From positions 2,577,234 through 2,641,233 of the forward strand of contig CM035314.1 of assembly GCA_002900995.3 (NCBI GenBank): 64,000 nt of DNA, read 5' to 3'. This stretch comes from Ganoderma boninense. Its lineage: Eukaryota > Basidiomycota > Agaricomycetes > Polyporales > Polyporaceae. This document shows, piece after piece, positions 44,431 through 56,335 of the stretch. The translations under genes were made by a program, and so were the position numbers. The notes beneath the pieces were generated by a model. The model had not been told where the DNA came from. It saw only the letters and a program-made list of their open reading frames with translations, and ran no database searches. The stretch's first letter is position 1. The number at the start of each line of letters is the position of its first letter.

Positions 44431-46270
44431 ATGAAGAACGCATTCAAAACCATCCGTCTGGGTCACGCGGTCGGTGCGCACCAACACGGTGCCCAACATA
44501 GCAAGCGCGACAGTAAGTCCACCTCCCCTCTCGAGCACCTCGCCCCCGGCCAGGAGCTGGCGGACTTGATCGCTGTTGGCGATGCTGGCGTGCTGGATGG
44601 TTGTCGTGAAGTGCTCGCAGCCAGGTCGAACGTTCGCGGCCATATCTGTTGTGTTGTGGTTGAGAGTCGGACTTTCCAGCGAGTCGGCAGATAGTACTCG
44701 TCCCACCCCCGCGTCGTTCTTGACTGACGTTCGCCCGACTAGGCTGCTCAACCGGCGGTTTCTACAAGACTCCCTCAAAGGGTCAAACAGTCGATGCCAG
44801 CCAGCCCGTCGCCATCAGCTGGGACACCTCCTGCTTGAACTCGACTATGGTCGATATCTACCTGTACGCCCCAAGCGCTGCTCGTCCCGTCATCCACGAG
44901 TGGGAGAATGTCGACTACAAGCTCGGCAACTACAGTGCAACGCTCAAGGCTGGCTGGTGGAACTCCACCTCCTCCGTGGACCTCCAACTCAAGATCGTTG
45001 CGGCCGGGCAACCTCCGTTTTTGGCCACCATTCCTGCTGGTCCCTTCTTCACAGCAACATACTCTGGGACCGCAACTGATAGCTCCGCCGCCGTCGCTGG
45101 CGCCGTCGAACAGGTGAACAATACGCCGACTGAAAAGCACGGACTGTCCAAGGGTGCCGTCGCAGCCGCGGTCCTCATTCCCCTTCTCTTCATCATCGGT
45201 CTTGTCTCCACTGCGTATATTCGGATCAGTCGTCAGAAGGGCAAGGATAAGCGCAAGCAGTTCAGCGAGATGGTCGACAAGCGCATGTCGACGATCTCCG
45301 CCGACTGGAAGTCGCTCTCTGGTGCAGGTGCTAATGCTGCGATCCGCAACAGCATGGCTTTCCCCGGAAACCGAGCGTCGTCGTTCTCGTTCGGTGGCAT
45401 TCGTCCCTCTTCTACTGTCGCTGTCGAGGGTGGCCAGGCGGGCATTGGCGCTCAGGGTAGGATGGTTCAGGATAGTGGATCCTCCGATGCCCCCCACATG
45501 TCACAACTGCGCCCTGGCGTCCGCACGTCTGCGTTCGAGAATCGCGTCTCTCGCGTCTCATTCGCTGCCGACCCCCGGCCGTCAGCTGAGTCACGCCGCC
45601 CACGCCAGTCTCGCGCCTTCCACACCGGTCACGTCCCTGTCCCTCCCCTGCCTGATCGTCAATACTCGTCTGAAGGCTCAAGCAACGGATCCCCTACCTT
45701 GTCTCCGATTCAGACCGACGGCCCCCTTACGCTTACCTCCGAGGACATTCGTGCTCACATGTCCGGTCGGGACTCCGAGCCTCGTCCAAGCATCGATGAG
45801 GTCATGCCTGCCTTGACTAGTACGTATCATCACTTGTAAGAGCGCTTCTTGCGTGTTTCTCACCTTTAGTTCTAGTGATGCATGTTGGAGGAATAGAGGG
45901 CGAAAAGGACGAACTTCTCTTCGACAGCACAATGCCGACTCCCCCGAGTCCGACACACCAGGTGCCGAAGTCACCCATAATGGGAGTGATGCCAATGCAA
46001 CCCATGCACGCTAACGTGATGTCACCCGATGCCATGCTCCGTGCCTACGCTGAGCGTCGCGCCATGGGTGCCGCTACCCCTGGTATCCCCGCTGTTCCTG
46101 CACCCGCCGCGAGCTACAATAACATGGGCATGCGCGTACTGTACTCTCCCGACACTAGCGCTCCTTCGTCCGTATACCCTACCGCGCCAGCGAACCAGAG
46201 GAAGAGTCTTGCCCCCACCGAATATAGCAAGTACGACGAAGAAGATGCGTATGTCGGCACCGCCGAGTAA
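44431..46270 (+). CDS. single-pass membrane protein with Kre9/Knh1-like ectodomain
   Basis: Three exons (44431-44512, 44743-45819, 45870-46270), 519 aa, phases consistent. The ectodomain has DASQPVAISWDTSCLNSTMV and VDIYLYAPSA, the pattern of the fungal Kre9/Knh1-like Ser/Thr-rich surface family. One membrane helix follows (GAVAAAVLIPLLFIIGLVST, residues ~150-172), then a basic stop-transfer stretch (RISRQKGKDKRKQ) and a ~340-residue Ser/Pro-rich cytoplasmic tail ending SKYDEEDAYVGTAE. This layout fits a cell-wall or surface sensor, but no function is shown. Oddity: the first exon lacks a hydrophobic signal peptide. A strongly hydrophobic stretch (AASIIVAVVSVAFLVAALAV) lies just upstream at ~44309-44368 in another frame without an ATG, so the 5' end may be misassigned or contain an indel. 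Intron 1 is 230 bases. Confidence 0.75.
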
Positions 46271-47588
46271 GCATCCAACGCCGACTCCACCGCCATGCTC
46301 CCATCTCGGTTACCTCTTGGTTGTATGATTTTTGTACCGGTATCTGGCGTGCATCACATTCCTTCCCGCACAAAAGCAGCCAAGGGATTCACCATTTCCC
46401 CCTGCGACTTTTGTGCTTACCGTCCTTTCTGCCAATTGAACGTATCCTACTATGTTCTTCCCCTGATCCTTGTGCCCCCTTAGTGTGCTACTTTCTATTC
46501 CTATGGTTGCCCGGTCTCCTGTGTTACCTTCAACGACTCAGCTCCTCTGCTCTTCCATCCCTACCCTCCACCCCACGCGCTTGACTACAAGTGTCACCTT
46601 GTCCTGTTTCTACCTTTGCGCGCGTGGGAGCCCGCACACGACAGCGTCGTCCCGCTTGCATATATACCCCCTATCTATTGCGCGTTCGCCGTCGCCGTCT
46701 ACTACGGCGCGGTGCTGGCCTCGGGGTCCAATCGGCGTCACCCACTTCCACCCATGTCCCATACACGTCGCTAATCCTTCCTCCCGTAGCTGGTGCACAC
46801 GTAATGGTGTATTGGGACCCGCGGTGATGTTCGAGTTGTGTTCGAGCTTAGATACCCCGTGGGCGCCGTAGGTACGATAGGATGGTTGTGATTTTTATGT
46901 GTATTTGCAATTGATTACGGCTGCTTCGAGCGTTTCTTACTGACTTGGCTGGGTTGGAGGTGGGGGCGCGCTGCAGTCTTCGTCGGAGACCGTGAATCCC
47001 AAGAACAATTGAATGAGTCTTTGTGCTCCCCATCAAACATCAGTACGCTAAGATGAAACTTCTCCCCGGCGGCCAAGCTAGGCTCCGAGCTGGCCGAGTA
47101 CTACGGTTCCGACTCGGACTCGCCGTGACTAGCACACATTGGACAAACGCTGAGGGATGGAAGTCAGGGCGCAACTTTCGGGCAAGGTCAGTTAGTCTTT
47201 CTGGTCCTCGACACGGGTTCGCTGACGGCCGTAAGACCACAGTACACATTGGATTGACAGGCCTGCATGTTAAACGTTCGCTATTTGCCTATTAGGTGTG
47301 TGCATGTTGTGGCCCATGATGACTGATATTTGACTCAGACTACGAGTCTGAGTCGACCGGGAGTCGGGACTCGCATCAGCGCTGAGGCGGAAGCTCAAGC
47401 ACCGGCGCAACCTTGCATTGATTGGTCTCACGTGCTGATTCCTCTCAGCCACCAAGTTGCCGTATTTAAGCAAGCCATGTAAACGGCGATGCTGTCATTG
47501 CAACCTTCCCCTCATCGATCACGAACTGAGATCGAGACACCTTAGACTCGACGCTGCCTTCAAGTCTTCAACTCAACTTGCGAAGACC
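46271..47588. other. intergenic, no supported gene
   Basis: About 1.3 kb: CT-rich 3' untranslated sequence to ~46850, then the upstream region of the second hydrolase. No coding sequence is supported. Confidence 0.45.
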
Positions 47589-48947
47589 ATGGACCCCGAA
47601 TTCGCAGCAGCACTCGCAGCTGACCGATTTACATACCTCCGCAAAGGGCCTCCGGAAGGGATGCCCCTCCCTGAGTACGCACGACAGACACGGGAGATGG
47701 TCGCGGTGCTTGCTCAACACTACGAGAAGAAACTCGAAGGTCATGGTAGGTCACGTTCGATGAGCATCCACCCGGGAGGCGGGGATCTGACTCGTGCTGC
47801 CACGGTAGAATCGCAGTGCAAAGTGGCTGAGATGACCGTGGACGTCGCTGATGGCCAGATTCCGGTCCGGGTCATCACGCCTACGGCTGGGGCAGCGACG
47901 AGACCTATCCTGTGCTTGTGTGGCTCCATGGCGGAGGTTGGTCTTTACCAATAGTCCGTCCTATTCATCTCATCCGCATGTTTCTCCAGGATGGCAATTC
48001 GGGGACATTGACATGGACGACGTCCACCTCCGAACCATTGCGATTGAGCTGAACTTGGTCATCGTCAACGTGGCGTACAGGTAACGCGAGTTCGGCTGGC
48101 TCTCCGGTCCGTCCACAGAGCTGAGCAAAATCTCTTTAGACTCGCTCCCAAGTATCCGTTCCCCATACCGTTCGAAGACTCGTACACAGCGGTCAAATGG
48201 GCCGCAGAGCATGCTTCCGATTTGAAAGTGTCTTTGAAGAAGGGCTACCTCGTTGGCGGAGACTCAGCCGGGGGGAATCTTGCCGCAGCGATTGCCCTCC
48301 AGGCTCGGGACGACTCCTTCTTCGCTGAGAAGCCTCTCACCGGACAATACTTGCGAGAGCCTGTTGTGGTTCATCCAGCGGCAGTTCCAGACAAGTGGGT
48401 CTGACATGTCCATGCATGTCATCGTACGACTGATTATCATCGCCATGCGTAGGTTCAAGTCCGAATGGCGTTCTTTTGAAGAAAACAAAGATTCGGTTAC
48501 TCTGCCAAGCGCGGCCGTAGTACAGGCCCTCGGTCCGCATCTCTTTTCTTCCGAACCCACATACTGCGAACTGACGATGGCTTGTTGATATTTAGACGGG
48601 TACGGTGCACCGCCGACCGATCTCAGGTTGGCCCCGCTACTCGCCACTTCCCATGCTGGTCTATCCCCTGCGTTTGTCCAAGTCATGGGTATGGATTCCC
48701 TGCGCGACGACGGCACCGTGTATGAGAAAGTTCTGCGTGAAGCAGGCGTTCCCACTCGGCTGATAGTGTGCGCGCAAAGCTTATGAATATCTCTGACCGG
48801 TAACTGACGCAGCCCGTTCGCGCAGGCATCCCCGGAGTGCAGCATGGATTTTACTACACATTCCCGGCCATAACATCTGCTATCCAGGTAGATCGCGAAG
48901 AACGAGAGGGTCTGCGCTGGCTTCTGAGTCTCACGAAGTCAGCGTGA
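47589..48947 (+). CDS. alpha/beta hydrolase (hormone-sensitive-lipase type)
   Basis: Seven exons: 47589-47745, 47809-47936, 47990-48080, 48140-48394, 48453-48532, 48596-48765, 48813-48947; ~338 aa. Motifs: VLVWLHGGGWQFGD (oxyanion hole), VNVAYRLAPKYPFPIPF, GDSAGGNLAAAIAL (nucleophile Ser), MDSLRDDGTVYEK (acid) and GVQHGFYYTFPAI (His). It probably hydrolyses small esters in the cytosol; no signal peptide is seen. One frame break near 47890-47897 needs an added base between ITPTAG and SDETYPVLVWLHGG. All other phases agree. It is paralogous to the decayed copy at 34684-36063, with the same N-terminal MDPEFAA and similar intron sites. Confidence 0.82.
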
Positions 48948-49206
48948 TGGCCTGCCTCCTCCTCAAACCAACGTCTGTAAGACGTGATCCTCCGAGTAAT
49001 ACACCCGTTCGAAGGTTGCGTATGCTTTACTGTCTATGACTGTATTCAGCGCGTTCCAGGATGTGCCTTGACAAACAACATACACGTTCCTTCTCGTATT
49101 CCATGTAGTACAGATACAACATCGGTGATACAGTTCGTCCAACCCCCCCACATTCATGTGCCAAAATTCGTGTCGTTCGTGCCAGTAATTTCCCATCCAA
49201 AGCCGC

Positions 49207-50156
49207 TCAAGGACCGGTGTACTCGACAGTGACCGAGGACGAGCTGGACGACACGGAGGTCAGCACGCGGCCGTTCTGCTCCATGTTGATGATGGTCGCG
49301 CCGGACGGGCTCTCCGAGCCGCTCGAAAGGCCGGCGGACACGCCGGTGAACGTGACCGAGCCCCAGTTGGCGAGGGGGACGAGCGAGTTGCCCTCGGAGA
49401 AGTCCTCCACGATCCACTCCGCGTTCTCCTGGCAGAGCGCGGGCTGGCCGGAGAACGTGTGCGACACCGTCTGGCCGGTGGAGTGGTTGATGAGCGTCGC
49501 GGTGCCACCGGTCAGCGAAGTCGCGACCACGGTAGCAGTGATCGAGTTGCCGGCGCTGACACTGAACCCGGTGAAGTCGTGGGCGAAGTCTGGGAACCAC
49601 TCGAACCACGCTGGAGATCGCGGCGAGCGAGGAAGGGAAGTGCGGTGAGCGTGGGTAGCAAGGGATATATGGGAATGGAAGCCTACCATCGAATGAGGTC
49701 CGGGACCCGGAGACAGTAAAGTCGACGCCGGTTTGGAGGATGGCGTTGCCACAGGTATCGCCATCGATACCCACCCACGCGGAGGCGGAGTGGGTGCCAG
49801 AACCTCCCGAGGGCTCGCGGGGGGTGGGGACGGTGAAAGTCCCGGTAACAGACTTGAACGTGTTCTAAACGACGAGGACGAGCAATAAGCAATGAGTCCA
49901 CTCGTCATGTTCGTGAGAGTTACGAACCGAGCCTGCAACCAAGACGGCACCCGACCAGTTGCTGCTGAACTCGGCGTGGGTGGAGTTAGAACCCGTCTCG
50001 GAGACAGGACGTGCGACCGCTTGGTTCGGGGTGGTCAAGTGCGTGAGGCCTGAAGCGCGACGGGCAACGCGTTGCGCAAGACGCTCCTTGGACGTGGGGA
50101 TGGCGAAACGCCGCGGTGGCGAGAAGCACCTGGCAGAGCAGAGTCGAGGCGAACAT
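49207..50156 (-). CDS. eqolisin (peptidase family G1), secreted acid protease
   Basis: Three exons (49928-50156, 49687-49864, 49207-49610), ~269 aa. The N-terminus MFASTLLCQVLLATAA is a signal peptide, followed by a propeptide with basic sites (RLAQRVARRAS). Mature motifs: EFSSNWSGAVL, ASAWVGIDGDTCGNAILQTG (catalytic Gln), DAWFEWFPDF and CQENAEWIVEDFSEGNSLVP (catalytic Glu), ending SVTVEYTGP. Eqolisins are pepstatin-insensitive acid endopeptidases used for external protein digestion. One surplus base in the TTT run at ~50106-50108 breaks the frame between the signal peptide and AIPTSKER. The rest is intact, so a sequence error is likely. Confidence 0.9.
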
Positions 50157-52730
50157 GGCGAGGAGCGAATGCAGTTGGGATGTTGGAGGGCTTGGGTGGA
50201 TCCCGAGCTGAAGTAGAGGCGACCGCTACCAGAGTATTTTATATTCGCCGCATGCAGACAACTGATCCAGACTTCTCCATGACTGTTGCCAACGAAATGC
50301 TTGGCGGACGTTGAAGTGATTTGCAAGCGGCGGACTGGGAACCTGATATGCCATCTTGACGAACAACCTTGTGCTTGCAGGATCCGTAGAAGTAGCAAAA
50401 CATATGGTTCCGTGGCTTCTCCAATCACTTGACGAGCGATTGGCATGTGTCGAGCTTCCGAGAACCTTGTATATGTTCACATCGACGGGAATAAATTAAG
50501 CGCTATATTCCTTGAGAAGATGCTGCCCACCGCTGGGGGTTCGCGAGGAGTACGTTCAATGCAATGTGATTGCAAATATAGTCTTCAGCCCACTTCGTAG
50601 CGTGTATACACCATGCACGAAAGTTCCGATAAGCCACGAAACGTGTGCCGGGATAGGCACAACGCAAGGACCCCGCCGGTTGCGTGGGGAAGGCCTCGCC
50701 AAGTCTTCTCAGCACGTAAGGCTGTTGCCGGAGTAGTTTCTCGTTGCCGTCGATTCGCTGCAAACAATACACGCTCGATAACCAGTGAAAAGAGTCGGAG
50801 CAAGCACAGTGCCCCCGCGAGAGACGTAGAAGGGTGTGGACCACGTCTCAACGCTGATGCGTGGTGACTGTGGTAGACCGATTGCAGTGTACCCGGGGGC
50901 CGATATCTGCAGCGCTCAATGTTAGCGAATCATCCAGTGTTATAGTCTAGGAGCAGCAGCATGGGTACTAGGGAAAACATCGATAAAGAAGATGGAACTT
51001 AAGCCTTCCAGACATGGTTTCCTCGAGTCATCTGCTGCCCACGCGCCGCAAAGGAAGGGAACCTGATGATCAATTTAGGAGACTGATACAATGCGTGGCG
51101 CCAGCTTCGCGGTGAATTCATGCCACTGGACCATGCATACAGGAATAGAAGCATGTTTTTTCCGCTCCAGGACAGCCCCAATATAGTGGCAGCCCAGAAT
51201 TCCCAAACGTACGTGCGCCGGGGCCGGTATAGAACTCTCCAAAACAGAACAGGGTTGATAAAGCTCGGAATATGTAACCATTCCAAAGATGGGGACGTGA
51301 GATGATGGAGAATTCATGGGAGCACTGGACTTCAAAGGAACCAATGACGCTACGTACGAGTCTAACTGGACACGCAACTTGACGACCACAGTTCTGGGTT
51401 GATGCGATTGGAGGGACCGGTCAACCATCCGGTTTACGAGGCCGTCAAAGGATTCAGCGAGTGGGTAAGACCATAAGTGATTCACAAGTGAGACATGACG
51501 GTTGACAGTGGTTGGTGGCGGTGGTCCAGGATCAAGATTGCACAAGTCGAGGCGCCTGCTCGAATATAGGAATTCCCGACCACGTCAATATCGTGTTACG
51601 TCATCCCGCTAGACGAGGTACCATGACTCTCCCGACTTCAGCCACGATCTTCTTCCCCGACTGCCACACACTGAGTATTGTCTCCTATGCTCTCTCATGT
51701 GCTGATTCCCAATGATCGCAAGCTCGCGTGATCGTCGCTGGAAAGTTGGGACAGCGAAGTAATAATGTCGCATGTCGGTGCGTGCACCGACGTACTTAGT
51801 CGCTGCTGCGATCGTCTCATAATGCACCGTTTTCTCAGTGAGACCTTCACATGGAAGTCACAATCATGTGGGCGATACTGTCCTGTAACCTTATCATTCG
51901 TCGTATACAAGCACGATTGCTTGCGAGATTCTTACGAAGTTCTCGCGCATTGACGAGTCCCCCTTCAGACCTCCGACTTCCAAACTCATGCGAGCAGAGC
52001 GTCTTCATGTCCATGCTTCATGCACTGTATACTGCTTTCCACAGCCCTATATTCGAGTGCGATGCTTGGACGGCCGATATTCTACTCGTGGTCGGGCCCG
52101 CTCCTACACTACCACGATACCACGCCTTCAAGTTCGAAGCCGCTGTATGTATAACAGACATCACCCGGGCCCCGGCTCCAGAGTCTGATGGACAGACTTC
52201 GCAGGCCCGCCATCCGAGCACGGCGCAGGTTTCCGAAGGCTGCCGCCTGTTCAATAAGTAAGCATTCGCAGAGCCTTCAGTCATCAATCCTTCATCTCTG
52301 TTCTTCAGAGGCCAAGATGCCAGCGAGCATCACTCGTTTCTGAGCTACAGCGCTCTTCTTAGACGTGTTTGCGTTCTGCTAACGCTTCTTCATCGCGTGC
52401 AAACATGTCTATTAGGGTCTCTACGTAACATCCCGCCCAATGGCGGTATACCCGCTCCGTACTCAACCGTCGCTCCCCCAGATCGAGCACTAGAGTTTGG
52501 AACACGACCAACGAGGGGTTTCGCGCATCGCGCAAAGCCCTCCTGGAACCGCTTCTCATCTCTGACGATCTCTGTGAACGCACAGACGGACGCAAAGACT
52601 ACGGACTACGGATCCGCCGCCGCCAGCCACGTCGGCGAGCGGTATAAAGACGACATCATCGCGCTGTTATCCAACAGGCTTCCAACGCTCCTCGCCCACC
52701 TCCACCCAACTCACTACCTCTCATATCACA
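50157..52730. other. long intergenic region
   Basis: About 2.6 kb between divergent genes (eqolisin - and SMP +). Only short frames without domain-like composition. Nothing supported apart from the TATA box near the right end. Confidence 0.45.
52643..52650 (+). promoter_or_regulatory. TATA box of the SMP-domain gene
   Basis: TATAAAGA about 80 bases before the ATG at 52731, in a fitting position for a core promoter. Confidence 0.5.
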
Positions 52731-53071
52731 ATGTCTCCCAAGGGCTCTCGTGGTGGTGCTGGTAAGCAGCATCTCCTCGCCTGGCCGTCGGCATCCGCCA
52801 CGACGACGCTAACTCTCTGCTTTCCTGTGCAGCCTCTGGTGCCAAGATGACCCAAAGCGACGCCGCGCGCATCCAGTCCACGCAGGTCCGCTCCTTCGAG
52901 TATACCTCGCTGGGCCGCGTCACGATCTCACGCACTTGCTTTTGACAGACCAAAGCCGGGAACGACGCCGGCAAGGGCTCCTTCCCCGCCCGCGCACAGT
53001 CCGCGGCCGCGAAGAACACGGCGGGCTCGGCGCCCAGCTCCAAGGCTTCAGGGAAGGGTCCCAAGGCGTAG
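52731..53071 (+). CDS. small SMP-domain (LEA-like) protein
   Basis: Three exons (52731-52761, 52833-52885, 52949-53071), 68 aa, phases consistent. The core reads MTQSDAARIQSTQTKAGNDA, then KGSFPARAQSAAAKN, which is the seed-maturation-protein pattern (DAARIQS...G.FAARAQSAA). The rest is Gly/Ser/Lys/Ala-rich. Plant SMP proteins are late-embryogenesis proteins tied to desiccation tolerance. Small single-SMP proteins are common in fungi but poorly studied, so a stress or spore role is only inferred. Confidence 0.85.
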
Positions 53072-53936
53072 CCGCTCGGAATTGTTCCCTAGACATCCAT
53101 CTGCGAACGAGCGTCCGCTGCTGTGCGAAAGTAGACAAATCTGTGTGTCGTTCTGTACCAATCGAAACGAAGTCATCGTGGTGGGAAACGTGTATTGTGG
53201 GCGGTGGGAGGGAGGCATCGAAGCTGCAACGGTATTCTTTGGCCGAGAGAGATCGGTCCACCTCCCAATAACGGTTGTGCTGAGGACCGAGGTCTCTCTG
53301 GACGCGCTCGGTTGGAAGGTGACAGACCCAGATGCCGGGGTGGGTACTCCTGCACGTCGGCGTGGTACGCCGACGTTATGAAATCAGGTTTTGCAATCGA
53401 CAGCATGCACTGGCACGAGGTTGGGGAGGAAGAGCTTGGCTGAACCAAGCGGGGTGCTCGATGACAGTCCGAATGAGCATGTCTTCGCGGCCCGCCGCAA
53501 GCGACGACCTTCCGATACTGGGCGCCCCGCTCCACTGAACCCGACGATTGAGTTCGGAGCGCTGATCAACGGTGAAAATTAAGAAGCGCAAGTTTCATGT
53601 AGTCGACGAGCTCGAGGACGGTGAGGGTGGATGATGGGGTAAGCACCATCACTTATTCGGAGCGTCGCCTCGCTTGCCATTGACTTGTTGCCGGTGAAGC
53701 GTTCGTGCATGCACTCCCGGGCATTGGCCAGACGTAAGAGATCTTGTCGATGGATGCTTGAAGAGCCATTCCGAGTCAGGTGAGGCTGGCGTACCGACGC
53801 ACAGACGACCGTCCTCGAGTATAAGAGTCTCTGTGGGCAGACAGGGAGACCTCAGTTCGCAGTCGCTCTTTGCTTGCAGTCCAATACCCACACGCACCGA
53901 TCCATCCCTTCGTCCTCATCGACCAACTCGACCACC
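53072..53936. promoter_or_regulatory. intergenic with hydrophobin promoter
   Basis: About 0.86 kb. A TATA-like box TATAAGAG lies at 53820-53827, about 110 bases before the hydrophobin ATG. A CT/AC-rich leader (CACACGCACCGATCCATCC) follows, typical of strongly expressed fungal genes. No coding exon was recognised. Confidence 0.5.
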
Positions 53937-54379
53937 ATGTTCGCTCCCTTCGTTGCCGTTGCTACTCTCTTCGCTCTCCCCGCCCTCGCGGCCCCCACCA
54001 CCAGCACCGGAAGCTGCAACACTGGTGACATCCAGTGCTGCAACAGCGTCGAGCACGTGAGTTCTCCCTTCCCCTCGTCTTCTTGTCCTTGCGACTGCGG
54101 TGCTGACGTCCGCGGTGCAGTCCAGCTCGGCGGCGGCCTCTGGTATCTTGGGCCTCCTGGGCATCAACTTGCAGGACGTCACGGGCATGATCGGTCTCCA
54201 GTGCTCCCCGCTCAACGTTCTTGGTCTCGGCGGTAGCTCTGCCTGCTCTCAGCAGCCTGTTTGCTGCCAGAACAACAACGTCGTGAGTATCATAGTCGCT
54301 CAGTAGATATCCCGAGGGACTGACGAATTGTGCGCAGGGGGGCCTGATCTCCATTGGCTGCATTCCCATTCAGATCTGA
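53937..54379 (+). CDS. class I hydrophobin
   Basis: Three exons (53937-54056, 54121-54282, 54338-54379), 107 aa. Signal peptide MFAPFVAVATLFALPALAAP. All eight cysteines in the hydrophobin order are seen: C (TGSCN), CC (IQCCN), C (GLQCSP), C (SSACS), CC (PVCCQ), C (SIGCIP). Spacing and the hydrophobic loops (ASGILGLLGINLQDVTGMIG) fit class I of basidiomycetes. It is secreted and assembles at air-water interfaces to coat aerial hyphae and fruiting bodies. The gene is intact; it ends 387 bases from the convergent GPI8 gene. Confidence 0.95.
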
Positions 54380-54766
54380 GCTGCTCCGAATGCGTTTGTC
54401 TGTGGAAGCATACCTTAGATCCTGCTTAATGTAGATGGAAATACATACTATTGGCCAGCACCTTACGAGTTTGTGACTTGCGCGACGAGTGTAGCGAACG
54501 AGTGGATTATGGCGTGGGATGGAGAAGCCATCTGTGAAGGCCGTGCATGGGTTTTGGAGGCCGCTGTGTGATTACTTCGAAGTGTGCGGTGCAACTGGAC
54601 TGACGGTGGGCCGGGAACTGCGGGCTGAGACCGCTGGGGGCTGAAGACTAAAAATGTCCGGCCCACTGTCGGGTCGCAGTTCATTGACACGATCCTCGCC
54701 GTCTCACACTTCACCTCAACGATGTCTGTGGCAGGGATTTTTGAGGATGCGAAGGTTGCGATGAGT

Positions 54767-56335
54767 CTATTTCCTTCGTGAGGCAGCCCAGAAAGCCAAT
54801 ACAAATACAATCAGAGTCGACGCCCATGCCCGCGCCTTCCGTACGAGGGGTTCGCCGACCTCCGATCCTGGCCCGTGTCCGAGGGCCGTCAAAAATGCCT
54901 GTCCATCGAGCTCTCCGACTGAGGTAAAGACCTCCGTCTGGTTCTCTTCGTGCATGTCCGGCTTGGGTACCGAAAACCGCTCATCGGACGTGGGTCGCTG
55001 TCGCGGTGGTGCGTCCAAGGGAGGGAGGACTTCCACTTGAGACACCCCGCCGAAGAAGTCGGTAACGAGCGTGTCATGGAGCGACCGCCTGAAAAGGTCC
55101 GAGCGTACACCTGGGTGTGAGCGAATCTTCACGGGGTCGTAGGTGTTGAACTGCGGGAACACAGTCAGACGAGATGTTTTGGGGAAGGGAAGGTAAGGCG
55201 TAGCGTACGAGATCCTCCATAGTGGTCTGGCTCGTCTTGTTGATGCCCTCCATAAACTCCAAAATGTAATGGGTGTAGGTATCGATAACGGCTACTCCGA
55301 TGTCGTAGTCGTTTTCGTACTACGTTGAGCGTAAGTCAAGAGGACAACCTTCGCCGCATATGAATACACGTACAGAATAGGAGTTCTCGTGGATGACCGA
55401 GGAGCCGGTGGCAAGAACGTTTGGAGAGTAAAACCTCGAATACATCGTGTTGGCCTGGCAGGTGTCGATCATGAAGAATAGTTCGTTGTAGCTGCTCGTT
55501 CGTGCTTCGCCTCAGCAACAATATACCGAAAATTGGAAGTGCACGCACCGTTTCTTCTCCCACATCTGTGCCACCGCATCAGCAATATCGAATGCACTGA
55601 TCTCCTCGTTGTCTTGGAACTTCAAGAACTCGTTTCCACCGTGACCCGTCATGAAGATGAAAACGTTCGATCGGTCGTCTGGCAACAACCTCTTGGAACG
55701 GGGGACGGAAGGCTCAACGCGTCCTGATTGTTGAGGTTTGGGGGTACCATAGGTAGGAGGTTGGGAAGAGGAGCGGATTGCGTTAAGTTTGGGTTGTTGG
55801 GGAAGTTCAGTAGACTCACCTGTCAAGACACGAAGGAAGTTCTCAACAGTGACCTCGTTGCCTCGGTAGTCCACCTCAATATTGTCTCCATACAAGTCGA
55901 GGTTCCGCCCTGGGTTCGCGTAGACGCAGCCAGGGAACTTGTTCCGGGGGTTACAGGCTACGTCGTCGGCGAGCATCAAGATGATATTCGAGTCTGGGAT
56001 TCCGAGTCGTTTCACAGTACGGTACCTGCGTCACTGAGTCAGCGATGCCCGGCAACGTCGTAGTTGAGTTACCCGCTAAGCAGCAATGCGAGCGAAGCAC
56101 GTACATCCCCAGGGCGTTCGCCATGTGCTACTCAGTCTGTCAGTGGAACACTCCACTGACGATTACGAATGAGACATACCCTGTAGTTGAACCAATATCT
56201 CGATGCGCAGACCAACACCGCCCAATTGTTGGTGTGCGAGGACCCAGGTCTATTGAAGAATTCGGCAACCGGTTCTGCCAGAGACCCAGAGATGCATGCG
56301 AGCCATAGTAGAAGGATAAGGCGAAGTTCCAGCAT
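54767..56335 (-). CDS. GPI8: GPI-anchor transamidase catalytic subunit
   Basis: Seven exons (56180-56335, 56105-56127, 55820-56025, 55549-55723, 55374-55491, 55209-55319, 54767-55150), 390 aa, no frame break. Signal peptide LILLLWLACISGSLA, then the caspase-like C13 fold: NNWAVLVCASRYWFNYRHMA, SNIILMLADDVACNPRNKFP, FIFMTGHGGNEFLKF (catalytic His) and ELFFMIDTCQANTMYSRF (catalytic Cys). A lumenal linker leads to a C-terminal membrane helix (WASTLIVFVLAFWAA) with a short basic tail. In the ER it cleaves the GPI signal of precursor proteins and joins them to the anchor, within the complex with GAA1, GPI16, GPI17 and GAB1. Exon 2 is only 23 nt. Confidence 0.95.

Noticed and set aside
44775..45497. 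240-codon open frame on the minus strand
   Set aside because: Antisense shadow of the membrane-protein gene, which has a clear ectodomain, membrane helix and splice structure on the plus strand.
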